Under the pieces are notes generated by a model that saw only the letters and a program-made list of their open reading frames with translations, made no database searches and was not told where the DNA came from. Shown in pieces: positions 8,421-16,792 of a stretch of DNA of 64,000 nucleotides (position 1 is its first letter; every line of letters begins with the position of its first letter). The position numbers were made by a program, and so were the translations under genes. This stretch comes from Alphaproteobacteria bacterium. GTDB taxonomy: Bacteria > Pseudomonadota > Alphaproteobacteria > Micropepsales > Micropepsaceae. The DNA is taken from positions 19,167-83,166 of the forward strand of contig PLJH01000076.1 in the NCBI GenBank assembly GCA_003139615.1, given 5' to 3'.

Positions 8421-8421
8421 C

Positions 8422-9429
8422 TCAGGCAGCCGCAAGGTCGCCGGCGCGTTGCAGATGTGCAAGCGCATCGCGCAAAACGCCGATCCCTGCGCCGGCCCGC
8501 GTCGCGTTCTCGCTCAGATGGCGGCGGAACAGCCGCGCGCCGGGCCTTCCGCTGAAGAGACCGAGCATATGCTTTGTCATCGCGTGCAGCGGCACGCCTT
8601 TCGCGAGTTGTGCACCTACATAGTCGCAATACGCGTCCGTCGCCGCATCGATCTCGCGCGCATCGCCGCCGAAGAAGCGTGCATCTACCTGTGCGAGGAT
8701 GGCGGGCGACTGATAGGCGGCGCGCCCCAGCATCACGCCGTCGGCATGTTCGAGGTGTCGCGCCGCCTCGTCGAGAGTGGCGATGCCGCCATTGACAACG
8801 ATAGTAAGTTCGGGCCGCTCGCGCTTGACGCGATAGACGAGGTCGTAATCGAGTGGCGGCTTCTCGCGATTGTCTTTGGGCGACAGACCTTCGAGCCAAG
8901 CCTTGCGCGCGTGAACGGCAAAGATCGTCACACCGGCTTGCGCGCAGGCATCGATCAGCGTGCGCAAACTCTCCTCGGGGTTTTGATCGTCGACGCCGAG
9001 CCGGCATTTCACGGTGACGGGCACGGGCACCGCTGCACGCATCGCTGCCACGCAATCGGCCACCAGCGCGGGCTCGCGCATCAGGCACGCGCCGAAGCGA
9101 CCCGACTGCACGCGATCCGAAGGGCACCCGACATTGAGATTGATTTCGCTGTAACCGAATTCCGCGCCGATGCGTGCCGCTTCTGCGAGCCGTGTCGGCT
9201 CCGCGCCGCCGAGCTGCAGAGCGACGGGGTGCTCGACCGCATCGAAACCGAGCAGCCTCGCGCGATCGCCGCGGATCACCGCCTCAGCCGTCACCATCTC
9301 GGTGTAGAGAAGCGCCTGCGACGACAACAGACGGTGCAACACCCGGCAATGCCGGTCCGTCCACTCCATCATGGGGGCGACCGCGAAGATTTTCTGCCCG
9401 GCCGCCAACGGTTTAGAGATCGCAGTCAT
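8422..9429 (-). CDS. dusA: tRNA-dihydrouridine(20/20a) synthase
   Basis: A flavoenzyme (about 335 residues) that reduces uridine to dihydrouridine in the tRNA D-loop using NADPH. The N-terminus has the DusA signature IFAVAPMMEWTDRHCR. The catalytic Cys is in NLNVGCPSDRVQSGRFGACLM (Cys102). HARKAWLEGLSPKDNRE and VVNGGI match FMN- and RNA-contacting segments specific to DusA. The frame stays open upstream to 9747, but that 106-residue extension is Arg/Ala-rich and unlike the family, so ATG 9429 is preferred. Another ATG at 9477 preceded by GGAG cannot be excluded. Confidence 0.94.
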   Translation of the reverse strand: MTAISKPLAAGQKIFAVAPMMEWTDRHCRVLHRLLSSQALLYTEMVTAEAVIRGDRARLLGFDAVEHPVALQLGGAEPTRLAEAARIGAEFGYSEINLNVGCPSDRVQSGRFGACLMREPALVADCVAAMRAAVPVPVTVKCRLGVDDQNPEESLRTLIDACAQAGVTIFAVHARKAWLEGLSPKDNREKPPLDYDLVYRVKRERPELTIVVNGGIATLDEAARHLEHADGVMLGRAAYQSPAILAQVDARFFGGDAREIDAATDAYCDYVGAQLAKGVPLHAMTKHMLGLFSGRPGARLFRRHLSENATRAGAGIGVLRDALAHLQRAGDLAAA

Positions 9430-10117
9430 GGCAGAAATCGCAATTCGGCGGTTGTCCGGGTGGTTCGCGCCGTTCATCTCCACGATATCGAGGAAATTGG
9501 CAAGCGTATCCCGCGCTGGTGCGTTAACCCTTGGCGCTGTGCTCGCCGTCAATGCGACTGCGAAATGCTCCGAATCCGGATATCGGAAGGCGATGCGCCG
9601 AAGCGGCGACAGAACGCCGCTCAATGTGGGCTGGTCATAGGAACCCGAAGCCGCACAGGAGGTGAGGCAGGCGTCGCCTGCGCCGAGCGAAACTCCGCGC
9701 CCGTTCTGGGTTACGATCGGTTTGCGTACTGACAACGAAGCTCGCACCAGTGACTTGGTCTCCCGTAAGGCGCACGCGCGAACTCGCGGGCGAGCACCGC
9801 CGCACCGAATTGCCGGGAGGTTATTCGCGCGATTTTCGGGATTCTTGGCGAGGAACGAACGGATTGGTATGGCGCGATCAAGCCGGAAAAATGCGATCTG
9901 TGTACTGCGGCGCCGCGGAATCGATCCGCAGGGTCGACGAAGTCAGGGCGTTTTGGCGAGCCCAGAATGAAGTCCATCTTCTCTTGAAAAGGACTTCTCG
10001 CAGCTTGCAATTGTCATCCGTCCCATACAATGTGTGGTTGAGTATTGGCGCGACTAGCGTATTTCGAGTGTTCGTTGAGACTGTTGATTCGTAGTCGTTT
10101 CGGGGCTTTGGACTCGC
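9430..10117. other. 690-base intergenic region without a supported gene
   Basis: Lies between dusA and the DyP-P450 module. The minus frame is open to 9747 as a theoretical dusA extension. A perfect 15-base palindrome with seven-base arms (GCAGGCG/CGCCTGC) is at 9667-9681. No convincing ORF, tRNA or repeat was seen. It must hold the promoters for the module at 10118, but no consensus could be assigned. Confidence 0.5.
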
Positions 10118-10786
10118 ATGTCGAACATCGCCGGCAAGGCGTACGCCATGAACGTCATCACGCCGGTGCCGCCGGCTTTGACGTGGCTTCAGTGGTTGAT
10201 TTTCATGGTATCGCGAGCTCTGCCGAGTAAATTGCAGGGTCTTCTGGGATTGAGCCTCATCCATTTTGCGCGCTGGGTCATCATTCGCCGCGACCAATGG
10301 CCGGATCTGGGGCAGGGCAAGCAGGCGCTTCGATATGACTACATGCTCTTCTGCAGCAATTTCAACGGCACCTGGGATCAGTACATCGACGCGTTCTCCG
10401 ACGGAATTCCGGCCGGTCTTGATTTGTATTGGTACGCCAGCGCCAAATATCCCCATTCGATCCCGATCACGCCATTCAAGACGTACATCGTCTACAATCA
10501 GATCGATACGGATTACTATTATAACGCGACGCCGGGCGCGGCGCAGCGCGATATTAAATCCGCGCTGAAAGTGCTCATAGAAATACGCGATTTGGCCGAT
10601 CTTCACGCGCGCGGCGACGCACATACCTTTGCCGTTGCTTATCGAAAATCGCTTCTCAAGGTTCAGGCGTGCCTCGGCTCACACGGCGTTGCGCCGACTG
10701 CGAGCCTCGACACCGAAAACGCCGAACGCATCCGGTACGGCATGGGACGCGTGACCGACCCGAGCCAAGAATCCGGGAGGCCGTAG
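10118..10786 (+). CDS. HFAR-motif protein A of DyP-P450 module, unknown function
   Basis: A 222-residue protein not assigned to a named family. Around residues 21-48 is a hydrophobic stretch, followed by IHFARWVIIRRDQW (48-61) and, after a short loop, YMLFCSNFNGTWDQYIDAF (75-93). The same two-part pattern, HFAR followed by a hydrophobic beta strand ending in F-x-x-x-F-D/N, recurs in the next gene. Proteins with this pattern tend to accompany DyP peroxidases, P450s or lipoxygenase-like enzymes (recollection, not verified). The next gene starts one base after its stop, so it is the first gene of a four-gene operon. A ferredoxin-like, DyP-related fold is conceivable but unproven. Confidence 0.7.
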   Translation: MSNIAGKAYAMNVITPVPPALTWLQWLIFMVSRALPSKLQGLLGLSLIHFARWVIIRRDQWPDLGQGKQALRYDYMLFCSNFNGTWDQYIDAFSDGIPAGLDLYWYASAKYPHSIPITPFKTYIVYNQIDTDYYYNATPGAAQRDIKSALKVLIEIRDLADLHARGDAHTFAVAYRKSLLKVQACLGSHGVAPTASLDTENAERIRYGMGRVTDPSQESGRP

Positions 10787-10787
10787 G

Positions 10788-11723
10788 ATGCCGAACTACG
10801 ATGCGGGTCATTACTTTCTGACGGCGCTTGTGCCGGTAAAGCTCGATTCGGTGCTCGTCGACGGGCAGAGTCGCTCTCGTCGTCATGCAATCAAAGGCGT
10901 GCTCGATGCGGCGCCGGCCGGCGAGACCACGGCAGGTTTACGTGGAAAGGTCATCCCCAATCCATTTGCCGACAGCATGAGGACGCATTTCGCCCGCTTC
11001 TTCGTGTTGGACGATGTCGTATTCAATGGCCGGGTTTCATGCAATTCGCTGGTCTCGACAATTCTCGGGATCGATCCGCTGAAAGCGCAGCCCGTCGATC
11101 GCCTGTCGAGCCCCTTTTTGATCTTCGCTGTGGACTTCGACGCGGCCAGCGGCGCGGACACCGAGCTGAAGAGCTATCTCGTCGAGCTTTGGGGCACTAT
11201 GCGGGTTAAATTGGCCCAGGTATTTCAACATTGTGTCGGCTTTGATTCGATCTCCGATGCAAATGGCTTTTTTGCCTACATCAAGAAATGCCAGATCGAG
11301 ACGACGATGCCGTTCAATGATTATTGGGCCACGCCGCCGAAACTGAGCGACATCAATTTGCTCGCATATCTGATCGCAGGGCTTGCCGCGCTGGCGGCCG
11401 CAATCGTGGGCGCATTCGGTTGGCAACCCTGGTTAATGCCCGCCGGTCTTTTGGCTCTGGCCGCCGTCTTGTTGCTGTTCATCGTAAACCTCCTCAGAAA
11501 AGCAAAGGCGCCGTTCCCGAAATCTCCTCCGCCGGGACCGAGTTCGGACCTGCCGACTGTTCTCAAGGCGCTCTTTCTGCAACGCGCGTTCACGCAATTT
11601 GCGATCGACGCGCAGGGTCTGGACGATCAGGCGATATATGACCGGTTCGGCGCGTTCATCGCCGATAACAAGCCGCAAAGTATCGGTGCGCCGACGCAAC
11701 CGCCGGGCGTCGTCGGCACATGA
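10788..11723 (+). CDS. HFAR-motif membrane protein B of DyP-P450 module
   Basis: A 311-residue protein with an N-terminal soluble half containing MRTHFARFFVLDD (64-76) and PFLIFAVDFDA (109-119), the same motif pair as the upstream protein. Two transmembrane helices follow (about 191-211 and 216-236), then a Pro-rich cytoplasmic or periplasmic tail. Two paired helices suggest anchoring of the oxidative module at the inner membrane. It starts one base after the previous gene and ends 13 bases before the DyP peroxidase. No named family or catalytic residues are visible; function unknown. Confidence 0.7.
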   Translation: MPNYDAGHYFLTALVPVKLDSVLVDGQSRSRRHAIKGVLDAAPAGETTAGLRGKVIPNPFADSMRTHFARFFVLDDVVFNGRVSCNSLVSTILGIDPLKAQPVDRLSSPFLIFAVDFDAASGADTELKSYLVELWGTMRVKLAQVFQHCVGFDSISDANGFFAYIKKCQIETTMPFNDYWATPPKLSDINLLAYLIAGLAALAAAIVGAFGWQPWLMPAGLLALAAVLLLFIVNLLRKAKAPFPKSPPPGPSSDLPTVLKALFLQRAFTQFAIDAQGLDDQAIYDRFGAFIADNKPQSIGAPTQPPGVVGT

Positions 11724-11736
11724 TCGGGAATATCCG

Positions 11737-13380
11737 ATGACACGAGGACTCGATCTCGCCGACATCCAGGGCAATATCGTGCGGCCTTATGGCCGTTTCG
11801 GATTTCCGTTCGCACGTCACTTTTTCTTCCATATCGGAACTCCCGCCGCCGGACGGAAATTCGTTGAGCAAATCCGTCATCGCGTCACGACGGCGGAACG
11901 GTGGCGCGACACGGACAGTGGAACAACCGAAGATTCGCCGCCCCGGCCGAAAGTCACGATCAATATCGGCTTCTGTCACCAGGGTCTGATTGCCCTGGCG
12001 CTTCCGACAGAAACCCTCAGCGGTCTGCCGGAAGAATTCGTTGACGGCATGGAAAAGCGCTGGAGTATCCTCGGCGATATTGGCGACAGTGCGCCCGGCA
12101 AGTGGGATCCGATCTGGTGCGACTCTCACAGCACGCCCGAAAAGCGGATTCATATCTGGGTTTCGTTGAATGCGCAGATCGAAGCGAACGGCCAGCCGGT
12201 CGCGGAACTCGCCGCGCTGACGCAGTGGCTGTACGATATCGCCGGAAATTCTGGTGGCGTGATCCCGTTGTCGGGGCATAGAGGACCTTCGGGCGATTTT
12301 CAGGACTCGGCCGCGCTTATGCAGACACTGCCCGATGGCCGTTGCGTTCCCACGTCTCAAATATTCTTCGGTTTCACGGACGGCATCGCGGATCCCGTCT
12401 TTGCCGATCAATACGACCCGAAGGATGAGCCGGATGAGGTGGTCGGCGGCGGCAAGCTGGAATCCGGCGATGAAGGCTGGAGTCCGCTCGCCACGGGTGA
12501 ATTCATTCTCGGACATGCGAACGAGGCGCAGGAGTTGCCGCCGACCCCGCAGCCCTGGTCGCTCATGCGAAACGGGACGTTCATGGTCTATCGAAAGGTG
12601 CACCAAAACGTTGCCAGTTTCAGTGAATATGTCTTGTCGCAGGCTTCTTTGCTGAAACAAGTTGGCGGGGCTGCGAGCCGCGAAGAGGCCGAGGATACGA
12701 TCCGGGCAAAGATGGTGGGCCGTTGGCCGAACGGCATCCCTCTGATCGCTGCACCAACCTGGACTGACGCCCAAGCTCTCGGAGCACAATGGAAAGACAT
12801 TCCCGCGATACAACTCAAACGAACCGGAGAGCGGACCGATGCCGCGAAAGCCCGGCTGGCGGATTACGAGAAGCTCGTCACCGACATTCGCTACCGCGAC
12901 GATGTTTCGGGCGCAAAATGCCCTGTCTCGGCGCATATCCGGCGGGCCAATCCTCGCGATGCGCTCGACCCATTCTTCGGCGTATCTGGAAAATCGCCCG
13001 GTTCGGCGCTGACCAATCGCCGCCGCATCATGCGCCGCGGTCTGCCTTATGGCGGCTCATCTCCTTGTGACAATACGAGCGAGCACGGCGTGATCTTCAT
13101 GGCGCTCTGCGCGAGCTTGTTCCGGCAATTCGAGTTCATCCAGCAACAATGGATTCAATATGGGTCGAGCTTCAATCTCGGAAACGATACCGATCCCGTA
13201 ATAGGGCTTCACCGCGAGGGTGCGAAATTCGTGGTCCCTGCCGATCCCGACAAGGCCGACGCGCCTTTCATTTGCGCAAACATGCCGCAATTCGTGGAGA
13301 CGCGCGGCGGCGAATATTTCTTCATACCGAGCTTGACGGCGTTGCGCGAAATCGCCCAAGGCAGCGTCGATCCGACCTGA
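11737..13380 (+). CDS. DyP-type heme peroxidase
   Basis: A 547-residue dye-decolourising peroxidase using H2O2 or organic hydroperoxides through a heme compound I. Key elements are the GXXDG motif as GFTDG (about 212-216, catalytic Asp), NGTFMVYRKVHQNVASF, the proximal heme His in CPVSAHIRRANPRD (about residue 400) and the distal Arg region RRIMRRGLPYGG. It is longer than class A/B DyPs (about 300-450) and has no Tat signal, so it is probably cytoplasmic and closest to the long class (P/V or C/D). Start at 11737 has GGGAA upstream. Third gene of a four-gene operon ending with a P450. Confidence 0.9.
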   Translation: MTRGLDLADIQGNIVRPYGRFGFPFARHFFFHIGTPAAGRKFVEQIRHRVTTAERWRDTDSGTTEDSPPRPKVTINIGFCHQGLIALALPTETLSGLPEEFVDGMEKRWSILGDIGDSAPGKWDPIWCDSHSTPEKRIHIWVSLNAQIEANGQPVAELAALTQWLYDIAGNSGGVIPLSGHRGPSGDFQDSAALMQTLPDGRCVPTSQIFFGFTDGIADPVFADQYDPKDEPDEVVGGGKLESGDEGWSPLATGEFILGHANEAQELPPTPQPWSLMRNGTFMVYRKVHQNVASFSEYVLSQASLLKQVGGAASREEAEDTIRAKMVGRWPNGIPLIAAPTWTDAQALGAQWKDIPAIQLKRTGERTDAAKARLADYEKLVTDIRYRDDVSGAKCPVSAHIRRANPRDALDPFFGVSGKSPGSALTNRRRIMRRGLPYGGSSPCDNTSEHGVIFMALCASLFRQFEFIQQQWIQYGSSFNLGNDTDPVIGLHREGAKFVVPADPDKADAPFICANMPQFVETRGGEYFFIPSLTALREIAQGSVDPT

Positions 13381-13434
13381 TCGAGGCGACTTCGAGAGAC
13401 CCAAGCTCGGCGAAGTTCGCGAAAGGGCCAGAAC

Positions 13435-14799
13435 ATGTCGGCAATCAAATCGTTCTTTGTAGCGCTCTGGACGCAGCTTCGGATTTTCATGTCCGGAATC
13501 GCAGGACTTGCACGGCTGATCGCGATGGCGATCGAAAGCCTCATCGGCAGCGGCGGGAGCATACGATCGCGGCTTACGGCACGCCTCACTTCGGCGGACG
13601 GGCAGCGCGCGATTTTCGATATCGCTCGCGCGTTCGCTCCGAATGTCGTGCTTTCGACAAAATTAATCGCCGCCTACGACAATAGCGGCACTGTCCTGGT
13701 GACGCGGTTCGACGATGTGAAAGACGTTCTGAGTCGAGACCAGGATTTCGAAGTCGTCTACGCTCCGCGCATGATGCAGATCACTGCCGGGCGAAACTTC
13801 TTTCTCGGCATGCAGGACACGCCGGACTATACGCGCGATACGACCAATATGCGCCTCGCAGTGCGCCGCGACGACGTTCTTACGATCGTGAAGCCGTTCG
13901 CCGCGAAAAGGGCTGCGGAACTTGTCGAAGCAAAGACCGGGCGGATCGATGTGCCGCAGGATCTGACTCTGCGCGTGCCGGCACAACTTCTCGGCGCCTA
14001 TTTCGGAACGCCGGGCCCGTCCGAACGGCAGATGATCGAATGGACCACGCTGATGTTCTGGTACCTCTTCATCGATCTCGGTGCCGACACGGAGCTCGAT
14101 GCACGGGCTCTCGACGCCGCTGCGCAATGCCGGTCCTATCTCGATGCGGCGATACAGGATCGGAAGGCGCACCCCAGCTCGAATGACGATGTGCTCAATC
14201 GCTGCCTCGCGATGCAGCAGGCCGGGTTACCGGGTATGGACGATCTGGGAATTCGCGACAACCTCATCGGATTGATCATCGGCGCGATTCCAACAACGTC
14301 CAAGGCGGCCGTTCAAGCGCTGGATCAGCTGCTCGATCGTCCGGATGCGCTGGCCGGTGCCCAGGGCGCGGCGCAATCGGACGACGATGAATTATTTGCG
14401 CGCTATGCGTTCGAGGCGTTGCGGTTCAATCCGGTGAACCCCGTGATCTATCGACGTGCCACGCGCAAGACCGTAATTGCGCCGCATACCTTGCGATCCG
14501 TCGAAGTTCCGCAATCGAGCATGGTTCTTGCCGCAAATTTGTCGGCCATGTTCGACCGTCTAAAAATCGATGATCCCAATGGATTTCGAATTGATCGGCC
14601 GGCGGACAATTACATTCTTTGGGGTGACGGGCTTCATGCGTGTTTCGGCGCGCATATCAATCGCGCGCTTATTCCCGCCATCCTGAAGCCCCTGTTGCGG
14701 CAACGGAAGCTGCGTCGCGCCGCGGGTCCCGCCGGCCGGATCGATTCCGACAACACGCCGTTTCCGGTGCACATGTGGCTCGAATTCGAAGCGGTTTAG
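13435..14799 (+). CDS. Cytochrome P450 with atypical I-helix
   Basis: A 454-residue P450. The heme-thiolate loop is WGDGLHACFGAH (Cys403), the K-helix ExxR is EALR (327-330). Helix I reads GAIPTTSKA (283-291): the conserved acid before the Thr of (A/G)Gx(D/E)T(T/S) is replaced by Pro286 while Thr287 remains. Loss of that acid is known in P450s that rearrange or use peroxides instead of O2 plus reductant. The first 40 residues are hydrophobic/amphipathic and may anchor it to the membrane. No ferredoxin or reductase gene adjoins; a DyP peroxidase does. The substrate is unknown; a lipid hydroperoxide is a reasonable guess. Confidence 0.9.
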   Translation: MSAIKSFFVALWTQLRIFMSGIAGLARLIAMAIESLIGSGGSIRSRLTARLTSADGQRAIFDIARAFAPNVVLSTKLIAAYDNSGTVLVTRFDDVKDVLSRDQDFEVVYAPRMMQITAGRNFFLGMQDTPDYTRDTTNMRLAVRRDDVLTIVKPFAAKRAAELVEAKTGRIDVPQDLTLRVPAQLLGAYFGTPGPSERQMIEWTTLMFWYLFIDLGADTELDARALDAAAQCRSYLDAAIQDRKAHPSSNDDVLNRCLAMQQAGLPGMDDLGIRDNLIGLIIGAIPTTSKAAVQALDQLLDRPDALAGAQGAAQSDDDELFARYAFEALRFNPVNPVIYRRATRKTVIAPHTLRSVEVPQSSMVLAANLSAMFDRLKIDDPNGFRIDRPADNYILWGDGLHACFGAHINRALIPAILKPLLRQRKLRRAAGPAGRIDSDNTPFPVHMWLEFEAV

Positions 14800-15032
14800 A
14801 AGCGACAGCGGAACAGGCCCGCGGGCGAATGTCTTCGCGCCGATCTGTGGGGAGACTATGGTCGCCGAACCGCGGACTCTCGATGGGAAGCGGTGCCATC
14901 GGTGCCCAGTGCCCATCGCGCGCGAATTGCAATAGGATTGCAACGCGACTGCACCGAACTCGAGGGTGATCTATGCGCGACTGGAAGGGCACCAGCCGGA
15001 CCTCTGAGCGTTTGAGCTAAGGCGTCTTCGGA

Positions 15033-15374
15033 ATGGACAGGACGCCGCGATGGGCAGGCTGGCTCACGGCGAGCGACGCTGTCACGGGTGCGCAGAGATG
15101 GCAATTCAAAGCGCTCGCGCCCGTCCTGGGTGGCGTCACGCCGACGAAGGGCGGCATCGTTCTGTTCGGAGATATCAGCGGGAATTTCTATGCCTTCGAT
15201 TCCGCGACAGGAAAGCAACTCTGGACAAGCAATCTTGGCGGCGCCGTTGCCGGCGGAGTCATCACCTACGACACGGGCAAAGGACAGAAGGTCGCCGTTG
15301 CCGCCGGTATGACATCGCCCATCTGGCCGACGGCGCCAGTGACGGCCAAGATCGTCGTGCTTGGAATCAAGTAG
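15033..15374 (+). pseudogene. C-terminal remnant of a PQQ-dependent alcohol dehydrogenase
   Basis: The frame encodes about 113 residues matching only the last propeller blades of a quinoprotein dehydrogenase: GWLTASDAVTGAQRWQFK and YAFDSATGKQLWTSNLGG carry the Trp-docking repeats, and VITYDTGKGQKVAVAAGM is the usual C-terminal strand. A complete enzyme has 550-700 residues with a signal peptide and PQQ/Ca ligands, all missing here. No upstream remnant is recognisable in the preceding 230 bases. It is probably the trace of a deleted gene and is unlikely to be functional. Confidence 0.75.
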
Positions 15375-15455
15375 GCGCAGCCCCATCTTTGGGGCACCTC
15401 TTCGAATATGTTAGAAAGAGGATTGCCGTTTGGCACTATTTCCGCGGAGACCAAT

Positions 15456-15854
15456 ATGTCCGACAAGATCAAAAAGACCGACGAAGAGTGGCGCAGCCAA
15501 TTGACGCCGACGCAGTTTGCCGTGACGCGGGAGAAGGCGACCGAGCGGCCCCATACCGGCGAATACGACAAAGTGACGACACCGGGCACCTATCGCTGCA
15601 TCTGCTGCGGCGAAACGCTGTTCGAATCCGATCAGAAGTTCGACGCGGGTTGCGGCTGGCCGAGTTTCTCGAAGCCGGCCGTCGCCGGGAACGTCGCCGA
15701 AGAATCCGATCGCAGCCACGGCATGGTGCGTACGGAAGTGATGTGCGCCAAATGCGACGCGCATCTGGGTCATGTGTTCGACGACGGCCCCGGACCGACG
15801 GGACTGCGCTATTGCATCAATTCGGCGTCTTTGAAGCTCGATCCAAAGAAATAG
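15456..15854 (+). CDS. msrB: Peptide-methionine (R)-S-oxide reductase
   Basis: A 132-residue cytoplasmic MsrB repairing Met-R-sulfoxide with thioredoxin as reductant. Zn ligands are the pairs Cys48/Cys51 and Cys97/Cys100. The substrate loop is CGWPSF (66-71), [24 protein letters not shown] carries the catalytic Cys120. The resolving Cys position is not obvious; Cys66 in GCGWPSF is the likely candidate. Start at 15456 chosen for GGAGA upstream; an earlier ATG at 15408 would add 16 residues of no family similarity. Isolated gene next to the PQQ remnant. Confidence 0.96.
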   Translation: MSDKIKKTDEEWRSQLTPTQFAVTREKATERPHTGEYDKVTTPGTYRCICCGETLFESDQKFDAGCGWPSFSKPAVAGNVAEESDRSHGMVRTEVMCAKCDAHLGHVFDDGPGPTGLRYCINSASLKLDPKK

Positions 15855-15885
15855 GCCCGAAGAAATAGGCCTAAAGAAATAGGTC
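15846..15885 (+). repeat. Three tandem 14-base repeats across the msrB stop
   Basis: AAGAAATAGGCC-like units start at 15846, 15860 and 15874 (third copy ends AGGTC). The first copy contains the msrB TAG. This looks like a recent slippage duplication. Confidence 0.8.
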
Positions 15886-15958
15886 AGGCCGCAATTTCTG
15901 TCAGGTGAAGATGCTATCGGGATGCTTTGCTCTCCGCGTCTGAAAACCGGAGTTTGAT

Positions 15959-16792
15959 ATGCAGCTTGCAACCAAGGCCGTCTGGGTCATCGAGCGAAAC
16001 CTGAACGGCGATCTTACGTTGAGCGGAATCGCCAGATCGTGTCAGGTTTCGTCGTTCCATCTTGCGCACGCTTTCGGTGCGGCCACCGGCCAACCGGTCA
16101 TGAGTTATGTCCGCGGCCGGCGCTTGAGCGAAGCCGCGCGCAAGCTGGCGGATGATGCGCCGGACATTCTCGCGCTTGCGCTCGAGTCCGGTTACGCGTC
16201 GCATGAAGCGTTCACGCGCGCATTCAGGGAGCAGTTCGGCGCGACACCGGAGACGGTGAAACGCAACCATTCCACGGCATCGCTCGTGCTGGTGTCGCCG
16301 TTGGAACTGCCGGAAGGAACGCCCACGAAGCTGGACGATCCGGAGATCGTCAAGAGCGATGCCATGTCGGTGGTGGGATTGGCGGAACGCCACGCCTTCG
16401 ACGCGCCGTACAAAATTCCCGCGCAATGGCAGCGCTTCATGGGTGTGTACGGCCTGATCGAACGGAAGGTTGCCGAAATACCGGTCGGCGTGAGTTGCAA
16501 TCTCGATGACGATGGCACATTCGACTATGTGTGCGGCGTGGAAGTCGCGCGCGGCAGTGAGGCGCCGAAAGGCTTGCAGAAAATCGCGATCCCCGCGCAG
16601 ACCTATGCCGTGTTCCAGCATCTCACTCACATTGCGGGAATTGGGAACACCTATCTCGCGATCTGGAACTCCTGGCTCACTGATCACAACCGCACGATGG
16701 CCGACGGCCCCAGCATCGAACGCCACAAGAAAACGTTCGATCCGCGCACCGGCGAGGGGGGCGTGGAAATCTGGATACCGCTGGCGGAGTGA
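15959..16792 (+). CDS. AraC-family regulator with GyrI-like effector domain
   Basis: A 277-residue Rob/TipA-like regulator. Residues 1-105 are the double helix-turn-helix AraC domain (LTLSGIARSCQVSSFHLAHAF, then ALALESGYASHEAFTRAFREQFGATPE). After a short linker, residues 125-277 form a GyrI-like small-molecule-binding domain ending in IERHKKTFDPRTGEGGVEIWIPL, with the family's usual central Glu. Such proteins activate efflux or stress genes on binding hydrophobic cations or drugs. Monocistronic; no efflux pump adjoins. Confidence 0.92.
   Translation: MQLATKAVWVIERNLNGDLTLSGIARSCQVSSFHLAHAFGAATGQPVMSYVRGRRLSEAARKLADDAPDILALALESGYASHEAFTRAFREQFGATPETVKRNHSTASLVLVSPLELPEGTPTKLDDPEIVKSDAMSVVGLAERHAFDAPYKIPAQWQRFMGVYGLIERKVAEIPVGVSCNLDDDGTFDYVCGVEVARGSEAPKGLQKIAIPAQTYAVFQHLTHIAGIGNTYLAIWNSWLTDHNRTMADGPSIERHKKTFDPRTGEGGVEIWIPLAE

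Noticed and set aside
9430..9747. N-terminal extension of DusA
   Set aside because: The frame is open, but the extra 106 residues do not resemble the family and the catalytic core begins at 9429.
15033..15374. Functional PQQ dehydrogenase
   Set aside because: Only the last two propeller repeats are present; no signal peptide, PQQ or Ca ligands.
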